32,913 nucleotides of DNA from CAZQSS01 sp964596405 (GCA_964596405.1 CAZQSS010000008.1:1-32913); one strand, 5' to 3'. Positions 23,108 through 31,359 are shown, counted from the first letter of the stretch. Numbers and translations are program-made. The notes: a model not told the origin generated them from the letters alone.

Positions 23108-25249
23108 ATGACCTCAAAAACACCGTTTTTACATTATATCACGTTTTCTTTAGTTCTGGTAGCCTTAATTGCCCGGAATCTTTTGACGTGGCACAATCCG
23201 ACTTTGGGCATAATTTTAACCGTTGTTTATCTGCTTTTTTACGGTCGCCGGCTGGGAGCTTGGGCTCTGCCTAAATTTAACAGCGCCTGGCAAACAATTT
23301 TCGGTCCACTATTTTTATTGGCCGGCTTGGCGGTTTTGGGCAGTATTGTTTATTACCTTTACGCCCTGACCAACCCCATGATTATCGCTTTAGCTTTGTT
23401 TTTCCCGCTAAGTTTTGTCCCCTATTGCTATTTTACCAAAAAGAAAATTGATAAATTACCCGAGGGACCGGTAGAAAAATTTGATTTGGTTGAAGCCAAA
23501 GCCGGTCTGGCCAATCTTTTGGGCTGTCTGGCTTTGGTGGGCGACGCATTTTTGATTTACTATCTTTACAAACACGGCACGACCGCCACCATCCAAAGCC
23601 CGTGGCAGATGGTCTCCATAATCTTTTTTCAGGCATTTTTTGTCACCACTTTTTTTCTGTTGATGTTTATCCGGCAAGCGGAAAACACCACTTTGGCGCT
23701 TTTGGCGGTTTCTCTGCACTGCTTTTTAATTTTGAGCGTGGCCGTTTTGATTTACAAACTGGGATTTGGTTTTGATCCGTTCATTCACCGCGCTTCGGAA
23801 AATTTTATCTCTCAATTCGGCGCCATCACCCCCAAAACACCTTACTATGTCGGCCAATATGTTTTGGTGATATTTCTCAACAAATTAAGTTTGGTGCCGC
23901 TGGGCTGGATTGACCGCCTGCTTTTGCCGGCACTGGAGGCGGCTTTTATTCCGCCCCTGGCGTTTTTGACTTTGCGGCAGGGGTTGGGGTTGGATCGTCC
24001 CCAAGCCAGGCTCGGGTCGCTCCTCTTTTTCCTTTTGCCGGTTGCCACCATGATCGCCACCACGCCGCAGGATCTGGCCAACTTTTTTGCTCTGGCCGTT
24101 ATTTTCTTTGGCGCCTTGCACATCACCACCAAACTGATTCCGCTCTGGATTCCGTTGCTTTTTACAGCCGCCGCTTTAGTCACTCATCCGCTCACCGGCT
24201 TACCGCTCGTTGTTTTTGTCTTCTTTTTGATTTTGCTGGGCCGGAAAAAAGCCATTCATCCGGCGATGGTCGCGGCGGGCACGATAATTTTCTGGGCCTC
24301 GCTTTTAATTTTACCCGCCATCTTCGCGCTGATTTTAAACGCTCAATATCACTGGCCGGTTTGGATTGAAGTTAAAGACATGCTGTTGAATTATCTGCCC
24401 CGCCTTCGCCCGGGCCAACCGTTTTCTGCCGGCCAAACTTTGCTTTATATCTATGAAATGCTCCTGCCGCTCTTCGTTATTATTTTGAGTTTTTTTGGCG
24501 GCTGGCTGTTGTGGGAAAAACGTGAAGAAAATTTGCCCGTCCGGCAGGGTAAACGTTTGGCTATTTTGTGCGCCATGGGCTTTTTGATTTTTATTTTCAA
24601 CGCGGCACTTTTGCGTTTTACCATTCAATTTGCCAATATCGGTTATGCCGAACAAACCCAATACCCCGGCCGGCTGTATAATTTTGCTTTTTATCTGCTG
24701 ATGCCGATTTTTCTCTACGGCATAATCTCGCTTATCAAAAAAGGCGTTACTTTTATTTCATTCTTGGTTTATTTTGGCATCGCTCTGCTCCTGACGGCTT
24801 CTTTTTATCTTTCTTATCCGCGGGTTGACGCTTACGCCTTCAGCCGGTATTTTAACACTTCGGCCAATGATATCATTGGCGCGCGCGAAATTGATTTAAA
24901 AAGCGATAATGAAGATTACATCGTGCTCGCTAACACCAGTTTTTCCGCGGCCGGCATCCGCGAATTCGGTTTTAAAAAATATTTTTCTTCACCCCAAGGC
25001 GATTTGTTTTATTATTCTCTGCCGACCGGCGGTCCATTATACGGTTTTTATGAGGATATGGTTTATCGCGGCGCCACTCTGGAAACAATGCTCAAAGCCA
25101 TGGATTTAGCTGGTGTAAAATTAGGTTATCTGGTGATTCATAATTATTGGAACAGTTTTAAAACCGCGGTGCCGCAAGCCAAACTTTCCGCCGGCGAATG
25201 GTGGCCAATCGCCGGAGGAAAAATTTTTATTTTCAAATATAAAAAGTAG
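23108..25249 (+). CDS. Large polytopic membrane protein, possibly a GT-C glycosyltransferase
   Basis: 713 residues, about 15 or more hydrophobic segments from residue 8 to about 565, then a ~140-residue soluble C-terminal domain (YPRVDAYAFSRYFNTSAND onward). The loop GFGFDPFIHRASENFISQFG (about 220-239) resembles the acidic first-loop motif of GT-C enzymes, and the TM-rich core plus soluble tail fits that fold, but I cannot assign a family. Transcribed alone on the plus strand from a likely promoter at 23059, ending in a strong hairpin terminator. It may act on the same lipid-linked sugars as the operon next door (inference). Confidence 0.65.
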   Translation: MTSKTPFLHYITFSLVLVALIARNLLTWHNPTLGIILTVVYLLFYGRRLGAWALPKFNSAWQTIFGPLFLLAGLAVLGSIVYYLYALTNPMIIALALFFPLSFVPYCYFTKKKIDKLPEGPVEKFDLVEAKAGLANLLGCLALVGDAFLIYYLYKHGTTATIQSPWQMVSIIFFQAFFVTTFFLLMFIRQAENTTLALLAVSLHCFLILSVAVLIYKLGFGFDPFIHRASENFISQFGAITPKTPYYVGQYVLVIFLNKLSLVPLGWIDRLLLPALEAAFIPPLAFLTLRQGLGLDRPQARLGSLLFFLLPVATMIATTPQDLANFFALAVIFFGALHITTKLIPLWIPLLFTAAALVTHPLTGLPLVVFVFFLILLGRKKAIHPAMVAAGTIIFWASLLILPAIFALILNAQYHWPVWIEVKDMLLNYLPRLRPGQPFSAGQTLLYIYEMLLPLFVIILSFFGGWLLWEKREENLPVRQGKRLAILCAMGFLIFIFNAALLRFTIQFANIGYAEQTQYPGRLYNFAFYLLMPIFLYGIISLIKKGVTFISFLVYFGIALLLTASFYLSYPRVDAYAFSRYFNTSANDIIGAREIDLKSDNEDYIVLANTSFSAAGIREFGFKKYFSSPQGDLFYYSLPTGGPLYGFYEDMVYRGATLETMLKAMDLAGVKLGYLVIHNYWNSFKTAVPQAKLSAGEWWPIAGGKIFIFKYKK

Positions 25250-25264
25250 CTAAATAGACAAAAA

Positions 25265-25305
25265 GCGCCAAACTCGCTTTGAGTTTGGCGCTGGGATATT
25301 TTTTC
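25265..25305. terminator. Intrinsic terminator between convergent genes
   Basis: AGCGCCAAACTC (25265-25276), GCTTT loop, GAGTTTGGCGCT (25282-25293): 12-bp perfect stem. A-run on the left and T-run on the right a few bases after the stem, so it can serve the plus-strand membrane protein gene and the minus-strand winged-helix gene. Confidence 0.85.
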
Positions 25306-25317
25306 ACGATATTACCT

Positions 25318-25343
25318 CAACGGCTCAACCCGTTGAGCCGTTG
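25318..25343. repeat. 26-bp palindrome, copy 2 of 3
   Basis: Arms CAACGGCTCAAC and GTTGAGCCGTTG around CC, i.e. the reverse orientation of copies at 285-310 and 31456-31481. It lies six bases past the winged-helix gene's stop codon. Confidence 0.9.
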
Positions 25344-25348
25344 GTAAC

Positions 25349-25675
25349 TTATATTTTTTCGTAATATACGGCCTGGCCGGTGGTGCCGACCTGCCTGACC
25401 TTGCCCTCTTTTTCCAGCTCCTCCAAGTAATGAGTGGCGGTAGCGTCGGAAACGCCCAATAATTGTTCCACGTGATTATTGGTCAGCGGCGTTTGAGTTT
25501 CTAAAATGCCCAAAAGCGCCTCTTTGTTGCGTTTCTTTTCCTCGGCCTGCCGCCCAATAAGCGTAGGCGCCGACCCGGCTGCCTGACCCGCGTTTTTTAA
25601 GCCCCGACGCGCGGCAAGCCAGACGGCCACGCCGCCAACCCCCACGCCTAAAATGAAAATTAAAACTTGACTCAT
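25349..25675 (-). CDS. Membrane-anchored winged-helix DNA-binding protein
   Basis: 108 residues. One N-terminal TM segment (about 3-23, VLIFILGVGVGGVAVWLAAR), a basic/Ala linker, then a winged-helix domain (about 48-106): NKEALLGILETQTPLTNNHV, LLGVSDATATHYLEELEKEG (recognition helix region), KVRQVGTTGQAVYYEKI (wing). This architecture suggests a transcription regulator tethered to the membrane. A weak AAGG precedes the ATG. No sensor domain is visible; target genes unknown. The terminator and palindrome lie just downstream. Confidence 0.75.
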   Translation of the reverse strand: MSQVLIFILGVGVGGVAVWLAARRGLKNAGQAAGSAPTLIGRQAEEKKRNKEALLGILETQTPLTNNHVEQLLGVSDATATHYLEELEKEGKVRQVGTTGQAVYYEKI

Positions 25676-25838
25676 AAGATGACCTTAGTTTTTTGTTAAA
25701 CTTTTTTTGCTTTCTCATCCTTACATACTCCAGTTTGTAAGGGTGAGTTTGAGGGAACGGGATTTGAGAAGTTAATTTATTGAAGTGATTGAAGTGAGAA
25801 TTTTACAAAGGTGGGGCGCGCAAAGCCCACCATTGCAT
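25676..25838. other. Intergenic region, no gene seen
   Basis: Holds the upstream region of the winged-helix gene. There is a 7-bp inverted repeat CCTTACA (25719-25725) / TGTAAGG (25736-25742), possibly an operator, and a short direct repeat of GAAGTGA around 25782-25798. No convincing -35/-10 pair, RNA gene or open frame. Confidence 0.5.
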
Positions 25839-25999
25839 ATTGATGGCAATTTCTTTCACGCCCGCTTCCACCACTTTTTCAATGGCATAAAAATCATCGG
25901 CTTGTTGGCCAAAGGTATCAAGTGTTTGTTGATAGTGGTGGTGATGGGTCGCAACCGCGTCGCCCGTCCGCCCCCGGTCAAAATCGCTTTTTTAATCAT
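25839..25999 (-). pseudogene. 5' fragment of an rmlA-type nucleotidyltransferase gene, frameshifted
   Basis: Aligns with the 5' end of the intact gene at 9243-10328 (its first ~160 bp) with about a dozen substitutions and one missing A. It begins MMIKKAILTGGG, with ATRLRPITTTINKH following, runs intact to KPMIF, then the missing base (in the A-run near 25890) shifts the frame to MPLKKWWKRA. Homology stops at about 25839, where unrelated DNA begins, so only ~53 codons remain. Its ATG overlaps the stop of the pRiA4b-like gene, suggesting the two were once adjacent in an operon. The divergence argues for an old or imported homologue, not a fresh duplication. Confidence 0.9.
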
Positions 26000-26633
26000 C
26001 ATTATCAAATTCCTTGTTCCATTCGGCAAGTCGTTTTTTAGAATCTTCAAAATCAACTTCTGTCGGATTAAACTCACGTAGATTAAACTCTTTTGGGCTG
26101 TCAATACAAAGCCAATCAAGCATGTCCGCGTATTCTTTGTGGTGAGGATTTTTAAGAATCTCTAATAAATTTTCATAACCACCCAAACCGCCGCAGTCTT
26201 CTGGCGGACAGGCATTCTCACCGGCTACGCATTGTGGGTAAACGGTTTTAGGTACCCGCGACAACGCACGCTCAAAAATTACAGTGTGATCCCAACTGTC
26301 GCCAAAATCATAACAATAAAGGCATTGCTTAATTAATTGGCCAAAATAATCAGCGATACGTTCGGCGCGTTCATCGCGCGTTTCGCCATCGCTCCGGTCG
26401 TCTCCATCAGGACTGGGACATTGAATAGTAATCCTGTCTTTTGCTTTTTTATTTTCAATATAAAACGCGTGTAAGTGACTATCGGCCCACCCCATCGCAT
26501 TTTGAATAGCGCAGTGCAAATCAAAAAAAGTATATCTGGCCGGAACTAAAATACGCCGCCAGATTCTTGGGGCGCTATCGTTGAGAACTATTTTAAATTG
26601 AAAAATATCATTGGCGCTATTTTGCTTTGGCAT
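25992..26633 (-). CDS. Plasmid pRiA4b ORF-3-like protein
   Basis: 213 residues. Recognised by FQFKIVLNDSAPRIWRRILVP, DLHCAIQNAMGWADSHLHAF, YCYDFGDSWDHTVIFE and PEDCGGLGGYENLLEIL, typical of the pRiA4b ORF-3 (PF07929) family. The biochemical role is unknown; members occur on plasmids, transposons and in defence-type islands, sometimes labelled as transposon passengers. It has Cys residues near YPQCVAGENACPPEDCGG that could bind metal. It is the last gene of the restriction-type island and its stop lies within the rmlA relic. Confidence 0.85.
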   Translation of the reverse strand: MPKQNSANDIFQFKIVLNDSAPRIWRRILVPARYTFFDLHCAIQNAMGWADSHLHAFYIENKKAKDRITIQCPSPDGDDRSDGETRDERAERIADYFGQLIKQCLYCYDFGDSWDHTVIFERALSRVPKTVYPQCVAGENACPPEDCGGLGGYENLLEILKNPHHKEYADMLDWLCIDSPKEFNLREFNPTEVDFEDSKKRLAEWNKEFDNDD

Positions 26634-26662
26634 ACAACTAATTATAAATTATATTATCTTGA

Positions 26663-28009
26663 TTATCTTTCAATCATTTCCTCAACCTTTAATTTTGCCT
26701 CATCAAGTAGTTCTTTTGCTTTTTTGCGGGCCTGGTGTGATTTAACAATCAAATCCGCAATTTTTTCTTGTATAGAGGTGGGTAAAATTGGAACGATTAA
26801 ATTTTTAATTTGTTCCGGCTTCCAGTGAGCGATAATTGAACCGCCGGCGTCGCGCTGGGCCTGCAATTGGCCGACGATAGAATTTAACACTAAAGCCAGA
26901 TATTCCGGATTCATTTTTTCTTTTATTTTTAACCGCATCACACCGCTAGACACAACCCCCTCAACCGACTCGCGCACAACACAAGCGACACCGATTGAAG
27001 CATCTTTTGTTAAAAGTATCTCACCAACCTGCGGCTGATAATCTTTTTTATTTCCATTATACAATTCATCACTCAAATATTTTTGATCTTTGTCTATGAT
27101 TCCATCTTTGGAAATACTGCTGACGCGAATAAATAACTTGCCCTCGTCTTGATACGCTTCAGCCCCCGGCTCCACGCCTTTTGTCATATTCACCAAATCG
27201 CCCAATTTAGCAGTTTTGCCATTCATTATTTGCGCTAACATTTTGTTACAGGGGGAATTAAAATATTCGGCATCGAAACGATTAACACCTTGAACTTCAG
27301 ACAAATTAACCACACTCCACAATTCATTTGCTGGTTCAAGGTTTTTGAACCCCAAATCTTCTACAAGTAACTTTTCCGCCTGGGAGTAGATAAATTTTGA
27401 ATTTTGATACAACTCAAGCGAAGTTTTTACAATATTACTTATGATACTTTGTAATCCTTCATCGGCAATTGGAATAAAAAAATTTCTTAATCTATCAAGA
27501 GATAATTTTGGTTGGGCAGTACCAACTCTTTCTCTACTGACTTGTAACTGCCCTATTCTCGATAAAAGAACTGCTAAAAGATACTCTGGCAAAACACTCT
27601 TCGCGCGAACACGAGCACAGTTTTCTGTAAAATTAAATTTATTTAGTTGAAGTTGATTATATCCTATCAATCCCACGGTGTTACCCACAATAGTAACCAG
27701 ACTATCTTTTTCCTTAATTTGATACTGTTTTAATTTTTGGTGTAATCTTTCTGGGATAAATTTTATGTGATCAAAATCAATAAATGTCCCATAAAGATCA
27801 ACTACTCTAACATAAGGGACGCCAACATCAGAGAAAGTTTCTTCAAGCGGCAACCTTTTGCCACCGTTTACATCTGCTACGGTTTCTAATTTTTGCGATA
27901 ACACCTTCTTAATATTATTTTCTAACATTAAATACTCCGGCTGATAATATTCAGCGTCTAATCGTTTTGCGCCTTCAAGTTTGGATTTTTGAATTATTGA
28001 GAAAACCAT
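26663..28009 (-). CDS. hsdS: Type I-like restriction-modification specificity subunit
   Basis: 448 residues with two target-recognition halves. Half 1 (about 1-215) starts RLDAEYYQPEY; half 2 (about 235-448) starts RFDAEYFNSPC. Each ends in a helix with QxKIADLI/ LQSIISNIV-type sequence that forms the coiled-coil spacer. Repeated TRD features include DVNGGKRLP, VPYVRVVDLYG and MTKGVEPG, LFIRVSSIS, and near-identical VLPEYLLAVLLSRIGQLQ / MNPEYLALVLNSIVGQLQ. It sets the bipartite DNA target for the methyltransferase-nuclease. It overlaps the two-TM gene by 16 bp, implying coupled translation. The target sequence cannot be read from this. Confidence 0.93.
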   Translation of the reverse strand: MVFSIIQKSKLEGAKRLDAEYYQPEYLMLENNIKKVLSQKLETVADVNGGKRLPLEETFSDVGVPYVRVVDLYGTFIDFDHIKFIPERLHQKLKQYQIKEKDSLVTIVGNTVGLIGYNQLQLNKFNFTENCARVRAKSVLPEYLLAVLLSRIGQLQVSRERVGTAQPKLSLDRLRNFFIPIADEGLQSIISNIVKTSLELYQNSKFIYSQAEKLLVEDLGFKNLEPANELWSVVNLSEVQGVNRFDAEYFNSPCNKMLAQIMNGKTAKLGDLVNMTKGVEPGAEAYQDEGKLFIRVSSISKDGIIDKDQKYLSDELYNGNKKDYQPQVGEILLTKDASIGVACVVRESVEGVVSSGVMRLKIKEKMNPEYLALVLNSIVGQLQAQRDAGGSIIAHWKPEQIKNLIVPILPTSIQEKIADLIVKSHQARKKAKELLDEAKLKVEEMIER

Positions 28010-28632
28010 TTTTCAAAAATTATTTTAATCAGACAATAAATAATAAAAATAACGTCTTTAATTATAATTAATAAACCATAACCAGCAACAGTAAAAATTA
28101 TTGCCATTACCCATTTATCTATTAGACTCAAACTTGCTCTCTCGTCTGGGGCAATATCAAGACTTAAGGTGGCCACTACTGGAAAATTTTTAAATACAAT
28201 GCGATGTGTTCCTGTGATTATGGCCTTATCAATGTCCAGTGTTTTACAAATGTGTTCGTTCTTAAAAAGTTTGAACTCCAAATAATCTCCCTTGTCATCC
28301 ACCAACCTAATATCTGCGTCCAAAAAAGTTTTCTTACCCGATTCTTCAACATAACTTCTGTTTTTGAAACAAACATCGTAATTTGTTAAATTAAGAGGAA
28401 CCTGTAACGACCTTGAAATAAATTCTAAATACCCTGGGTAAGTAACACGATCTTTAATAATCGTGATTGACACATTGCCATTCGCCGTCCTTTCAGATTT
28501 CACCCCCACGCTAATACTCTGCCAAAAAAATAAATAATATGATAAGAAAGGTGGCGAAATAAACAAAATAATCAACAGTATGGCTCCAATTTTTTTAATT
28601 ATTCGACAAAATTTTAAATTCGTCTTTTGCAT
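27994..28632 (-). CDS. Two-TM protein inside the restriction operon, unrecognised
   Basis: 212 residues. TM segment near the N-terminus (about 13-34, IGAILLIILFISPPFLSYYL), a ~135-residue extracytoplasmic beta-rich domain (NGNVSITIIKDRVTYPGYLE, with two Cys at CFKNRS and HICKTLD), and a second hydrophobic region (about 170-205). It sits between the methyltransferase-nuclease and hsdS, 27 bp after the former and overlapping the latter, so it is probably coexpressed. I recognise no family. Two-TM proteins are common effectors in other defence systems, which makes it a candidate accessory component (inference), but a passenger is equally possible. Confidence 0.65.
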   Translation of the reverse strand: MQKTNLKFCRIIKKIGAILLIILFISPPFLSYYLFFWQSISVGVKSERTANGNVSITIIKDRVTYPGYLEFISRSLQVPLNLTNYDVCFKNRSYVEESGKKTFLDADIRLVDDKGDYLEFKLFKNEHICKTLDIDKAIITGTHRIVFKNFPVVATLSLDIAPDERASLSLIDKWVMAIIFTVAGYGLLIIIKDVIFIIYCLIKIIFEKWFSQ

Positions 28633-28659
28633 AACATTAATATTATCTCTAACACCGTT

Positions 28660-30603
28660 TCACTCTTTCTTAAGTGACTTATTTTTCACAAACTTCAAAT
28701 ACTCTCCCGCGATTTCGTCCAAATCGTGTTCCAAAATTTTCTTACCCTGCTCATCAAATATCAAATTACCTTCTTTATCTTTGCGATAGACATAATCGCC
28801 GGAATTGTCCTTGCCGGATTTTTTGGACACGGCCATAAAAATTGGGTAATCCTTTGGTGGCTTTTCTTTCTCGTTCCATTTTTTCAAAAATATCACGCTG
28901 GTTTTGGTGCCGGTATGTGGTTTGAAAGTATTTACCTCCAAACCCACCACCGCCAAAATACGCGCTTTATCTAAAAGATAATTGCGCACGTATTCCATAT
29001 TGCTGTTATTAAACACGCCTTGTGGCAAAACAATCCCCAACCGTCCACCCGGTTTCACCAAATCAAGCGACCGCTCAATAAACAAAATGTGTCGCTCCAT
29101 TTTGTTACGCAGTTTACCCTTGTCATTTTTAGCCAATTCGTATTCTTTGAGCATTGGGGTTTCGTGAATTTCACCGGCGAACGGCGGATTGGACAATAAA
29201 ATGTCAAAATCAAAATATTTAAAATTTTCTTTATTACTTTTGTTCTTATCGTAATCATCAAATTTGTGTAATCGTTCGCGCAACTCAGCCCGCGCTCGCT
29301 CCTTTTCACTTTCATCGCCTTGCCATTCTTTGGTGTTTAGAGAATTTAACTTTAAAATGTGCGATTTGCCATCACCGGCGATAAGCATCATAGCGCGAGC
29401 GATTTTTACAGGCTTGTCGTCAAAGTCAATGCCATAAACATATTTACTGGCATAATCAGAACGAGCGGATTTGTCAGCGTGTTTTAAATTATTGCTCCAT
29501 ACATATTGCATGGCGTGGATTAAAAAACCGCCACTGCCGCAAGCCGGATCTACAATATATTCGTCATCTTGCGGATTTAACATCTTTACGGCCATATCAA
29601 TAACATGACGCGGGGTAAAATATTGACCTCGTTTGCCTTTGGCCACATCGGGCAAAAGATATTCAAAAGCGGCATCAATCACTTCCAAATTAGAATCCAA
29701 TAATCTTATTTTGGAAAATTCATCCACGCAAACCGACAAATGCCCGGGCGCCAGTTCAATTTTTTCATGAGAGTTAAAAATCCCCGGCCATTCGTTGCTA
29801 GCGCCTTGAAACAATTTATTTATAACATCATAAGTAATTTTAGGGTCTTTTGATTGGCGAAAATAGACCTCATTGTCTTTTCTCTTGCGCGCTTCTTTTT
29901 CATCAAACAATTTGGCATAAATCAATTTAAAAATTTCGTTAAAAGAATCAACGCCGGCACTGGCTAAAACCAGCTCCTCCAAAATTTTTAAAATTTTCAC
30001 CAAATCATATTGTTGTTGCAGGTCGCCCAAAGTCAATTTTTCTTCCAAAACATCTTCTATGGTTTGGTCTGCGCGCGGCAAATCGCGCAGAGTTTGAAAT
30101 TCGCGCGGATAAGGACGGTATAACACGACTTTTTCCACTCCGTTGCTCCACACCCCAATAGGCGCGCCTTCGGAATTTATGTAAGTTTTAAGTTGGTCAA
30201 GGCCTTTTTCCACAGTTGGATTTTTCGTCTCTATAATAACCAGCGGGGTTTCCTTATCTTCGCGGTATACAATAATATCCGCCGCTTTAGCGTGAATTTC
30301 ATGACCAAACCGAATATCTTTTTCTAAGTCAATCCGATTTAACGGATAATTGTAATATTTAGTTAGCTTAAAAAGCCAGAGCTGACGGATAACTTCCTCG
30401 GGTTTTGATAAATTCTTCTCGTTGTTGAGAAGCAAGATGTCTTTATCGCGCTTGAGACATTTGATATAAAATTTACCTTTTTCTTTTTCAAAAATATCTA
30501 AAACCTCAACCGGTTTAATATTTTCAAACTCTTTTAAGCCGTATTGTATCGCTGAATCGCGAAAAATTTTATTTAATATTGCGCTGTTAATTTTTTGATC
30601 CAT
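28660..30603 (-). CDS. Fused PD-(D/E)xK nuclease / N6-adenine DNA methyltransferase
   Basis: 647 residues. The N-terminal domain (about 1-170) is HSDR_N-like: D109 in AADIIVYRED, E125 and K127 in VIIETKNP, and Q137..Y141 in QLKTYI, the PD-(D/E)xK plus QxxxY pattern of type I nuclease subunits, apparently intact. A helical linker follows. The methyltransferase domain has QYFTPRHVIDMAV, SAM-binding DPACGSGGF (352-360) and catalytic NPPF (472-475). No helicase motifs are present, and no hsdR gene lies in the window. Length and layout match BcgI-like (type IIB/IIG) restriction-methylation subunits that pair with an HsdS-like partner. The 5' end overlaps lexA by 17 bp. Confidence 0.9.
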   Translation of the reverse strand: MDQKINSAILNKIFRDSAIQYGLKEFENIKPVEVLDIFEKEKGKFYIKCLKRDKDILLLNNEKNLSKPEEVIRQLWLFKLTKYYNYPLNRIDLEKDIRFGHEIHAKAADIIVYREDKETPLVIIETKNPTVEKGLDQLKTYINSEGAPIGVWSNGVEKVVLYRPYPREFQTLRDLPRADQTIEDVLEEKLTLGDLQQQYDLVKILKILEELVLASAGVDSFNEIFKLIYAKLFDEKEARKRKDNEVYFRQSKDPKITYDVINKLFQGASNEWPGIFNSHEKIELAPGHLSVCVDEFSKIRLLDSNLEVIDAAFEYLLPDVAKGKRGQYFTPRHVIDMAVKMLNPQDDEYIVDPACGSGGFLIHAMQYVWSNNLKHADKSARSDYASKYVYGIDFDDKPVKIARAMMLIAGDGKSHILKLNSLNTKEWQGDESEKERARAELRERLHKFDDYDKNKSNKENFKYFDFDILLSNPPFAGEIHETPMLKEYELAKNDKGKLRNKMERHILFIERSLDLVKPGGRLGIVLPQGVFNNSNMEYVRNYLLDKARILAVVGLEVNTFKPHTGTKTSVIFLKKWNEKEKPPKDYPIFMAVSKKSGKDNSGDYVYRKDKEGNLIFDEQGKKILEHDLDEIAGEYLKFVKNKSLKKE

Positions 30604-31240
30604 ACAATCTTTTTAAAGTACTTAAATTGGCAATGACTTTGCCATCTAAATGAGTTTCTTGAAAAAAAGGGATGTTTTTATAAGCGGGATTTTCCGGCTT
30701 GAGATACGCTTTGTTATTTTCGGCAATAAATCTTTTAACCGTGGTGCCGTCATCGCTGCGAGCCACAACAATATCCCCACTTTTATATTCGCGTGATTGC
30801 TTTATCAATAACATGTCGCTGTCGTGAATTCCTGCGTTAATCATGCTATCGCCGTGAACCTGTATAATGTATAACTTATCCTGTGATTCCTTAACATCAT
30901 CTTTGTATATTGTTCTTGGCAAAACCATCCAATTACCGACTTCCTGTATCGCTTCTACAAAGAGACCGCAAGAACTGTCGCCGGCGATTGGCACCAACGG
31001 TTCAACCCCCAACGCTTTAAAACCTAACGGCAATATGCGCAAGCCGCGGGCAAGTTCTTTTTCTCGCGTGATATAACCGCCTTTTTCCAAACTGTTAAGG
31101 AGGTTAATGACGGATTGATTTGACACCACATTAAGACCGCTCCGCAATTCTGCCATAGAAGGCGGAAAGCCGGAAGTTTTAATGGCCTGGTAGATAATTT
31201 CAAGAGTCTCCAATTGTCTTTTTGAAATTGTTTTCTCCAT
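30587..31240 (-). CDS. lexA: LexA-type self-cleaving repressor (S24 peptidase)
   Basis: 217 residues. A LexA-type winged-helix domain (about 1-72: SKRQLETLEIIYQAIKTSG, FPPSMAELRSGL, SLEKGGYITREKELARGLRI) is followed by the S24 domain. The Ala-Gly cleavage site A86-G87 (VPIAGDSS), catalytic S132 (HGDSMINAGI) and K169 (GTTVKRF) are all present, so RecA-stimulated self-cleavage is likely. Promoter and start codon are so close that the mRNA is probably leaderless. It overlaps the restriction gene by 17 bp, implying coupled expression. It may be the cell's global LexA or a dedicated controller of this cassette. Confidence 0.93.
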   Translation of the reverse strand: MEKTISKRQLETLEIIYQAIKTSGFPPSMAELRSGLNVVSNQSVINLLNSLEKGGYITREKELARGLRILPLGFKALGVEPLVPIAGDSSCGLFVEAIQEVGNWMVLPRTIYKDDVKESQDKLYIIQVHGDSMINAGIHDSDMLLIKQSREYKSGDIVVARSDDGTTVKRFIAENNKAYLKPENPAYKNIPFFQETHLDGKVIANLSTLKRLYGSKN

Positions 31241-31246
31241 ATATCA

Positions 31247-31276
31247 ATTATAATATGACTATATGGTCTATGTCAA
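31247..31276 (-). promoter_or_regulatory. Consensus promoter of the lexA-restriction operon with dyad in spacer
   Basis: Minus strand: -35 TTGACA (31276-31271), 18-bp spacer, -10 TATAAT (31252-31247). Inside the spacer is a near-palindrome GACTATATGGTC (31257-31268; 10 of 12 positions symmetric), a candidate repressor site. The expected transcript start is at about 31240, the first base of the lexA ATG. Confidence 0.85.
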
Positions 31277-31284
31277 ATACAAAA

Positions 31285-31308
31285 AATTTAGCTTATTTAA
31301 GCTAAATT
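31285..31308. repeat. 11-bp-arm AT-rich palindrome upstream of lexA
   Basis: AATTTAGCTTA, TT centre, TAAGCTAAATT. It lies 9 bp upstream of the -35 box and could be a second operator or a weak terminator for what is upstream. Confidence 0.7.
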
Positions 31309-31326
31309 ATAAAAAGTCCAATAAAA

Positions 31327-31335
31327 TTATCCACA
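31327..31335. promoter_or_regulatory. Perfect DnaA-box consensus, single copy
   Basis: TTATCCACA matches the 9-bp DnaA box exactly. No second box or AT-rich repeat cluster accompanies it, so it is not evidence for an origin; chance or a regulatory site are both possible. Confidence 0.35.
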
Positions 31336-31359
31336 GAGAGAAAATGCGAAAAATGATCT

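Noticed and set aside
25856..26119. 87-codon open frame starting inside the pRiA4b-like gene and covering the rmlA relic
   Set aside because: Only the first part after MMIKKAILTGGG is homologous; a missing base scrambles the rest. Treated as a pseudogene.
25992..26633. pRiA4b ORF-3-like gene as a sign of an insertion sequence
   Set aside because: The family is often called a transposon passenger, but no transposase, terminal inverted repeats or target duplication are visible here.
31327..31335. Replication origin from the perfect DnaA box
   Set aside because: A single box with no cluster and no dnaA or dnaN nearby; a 9-mer match is not rare enough in 33 kb.
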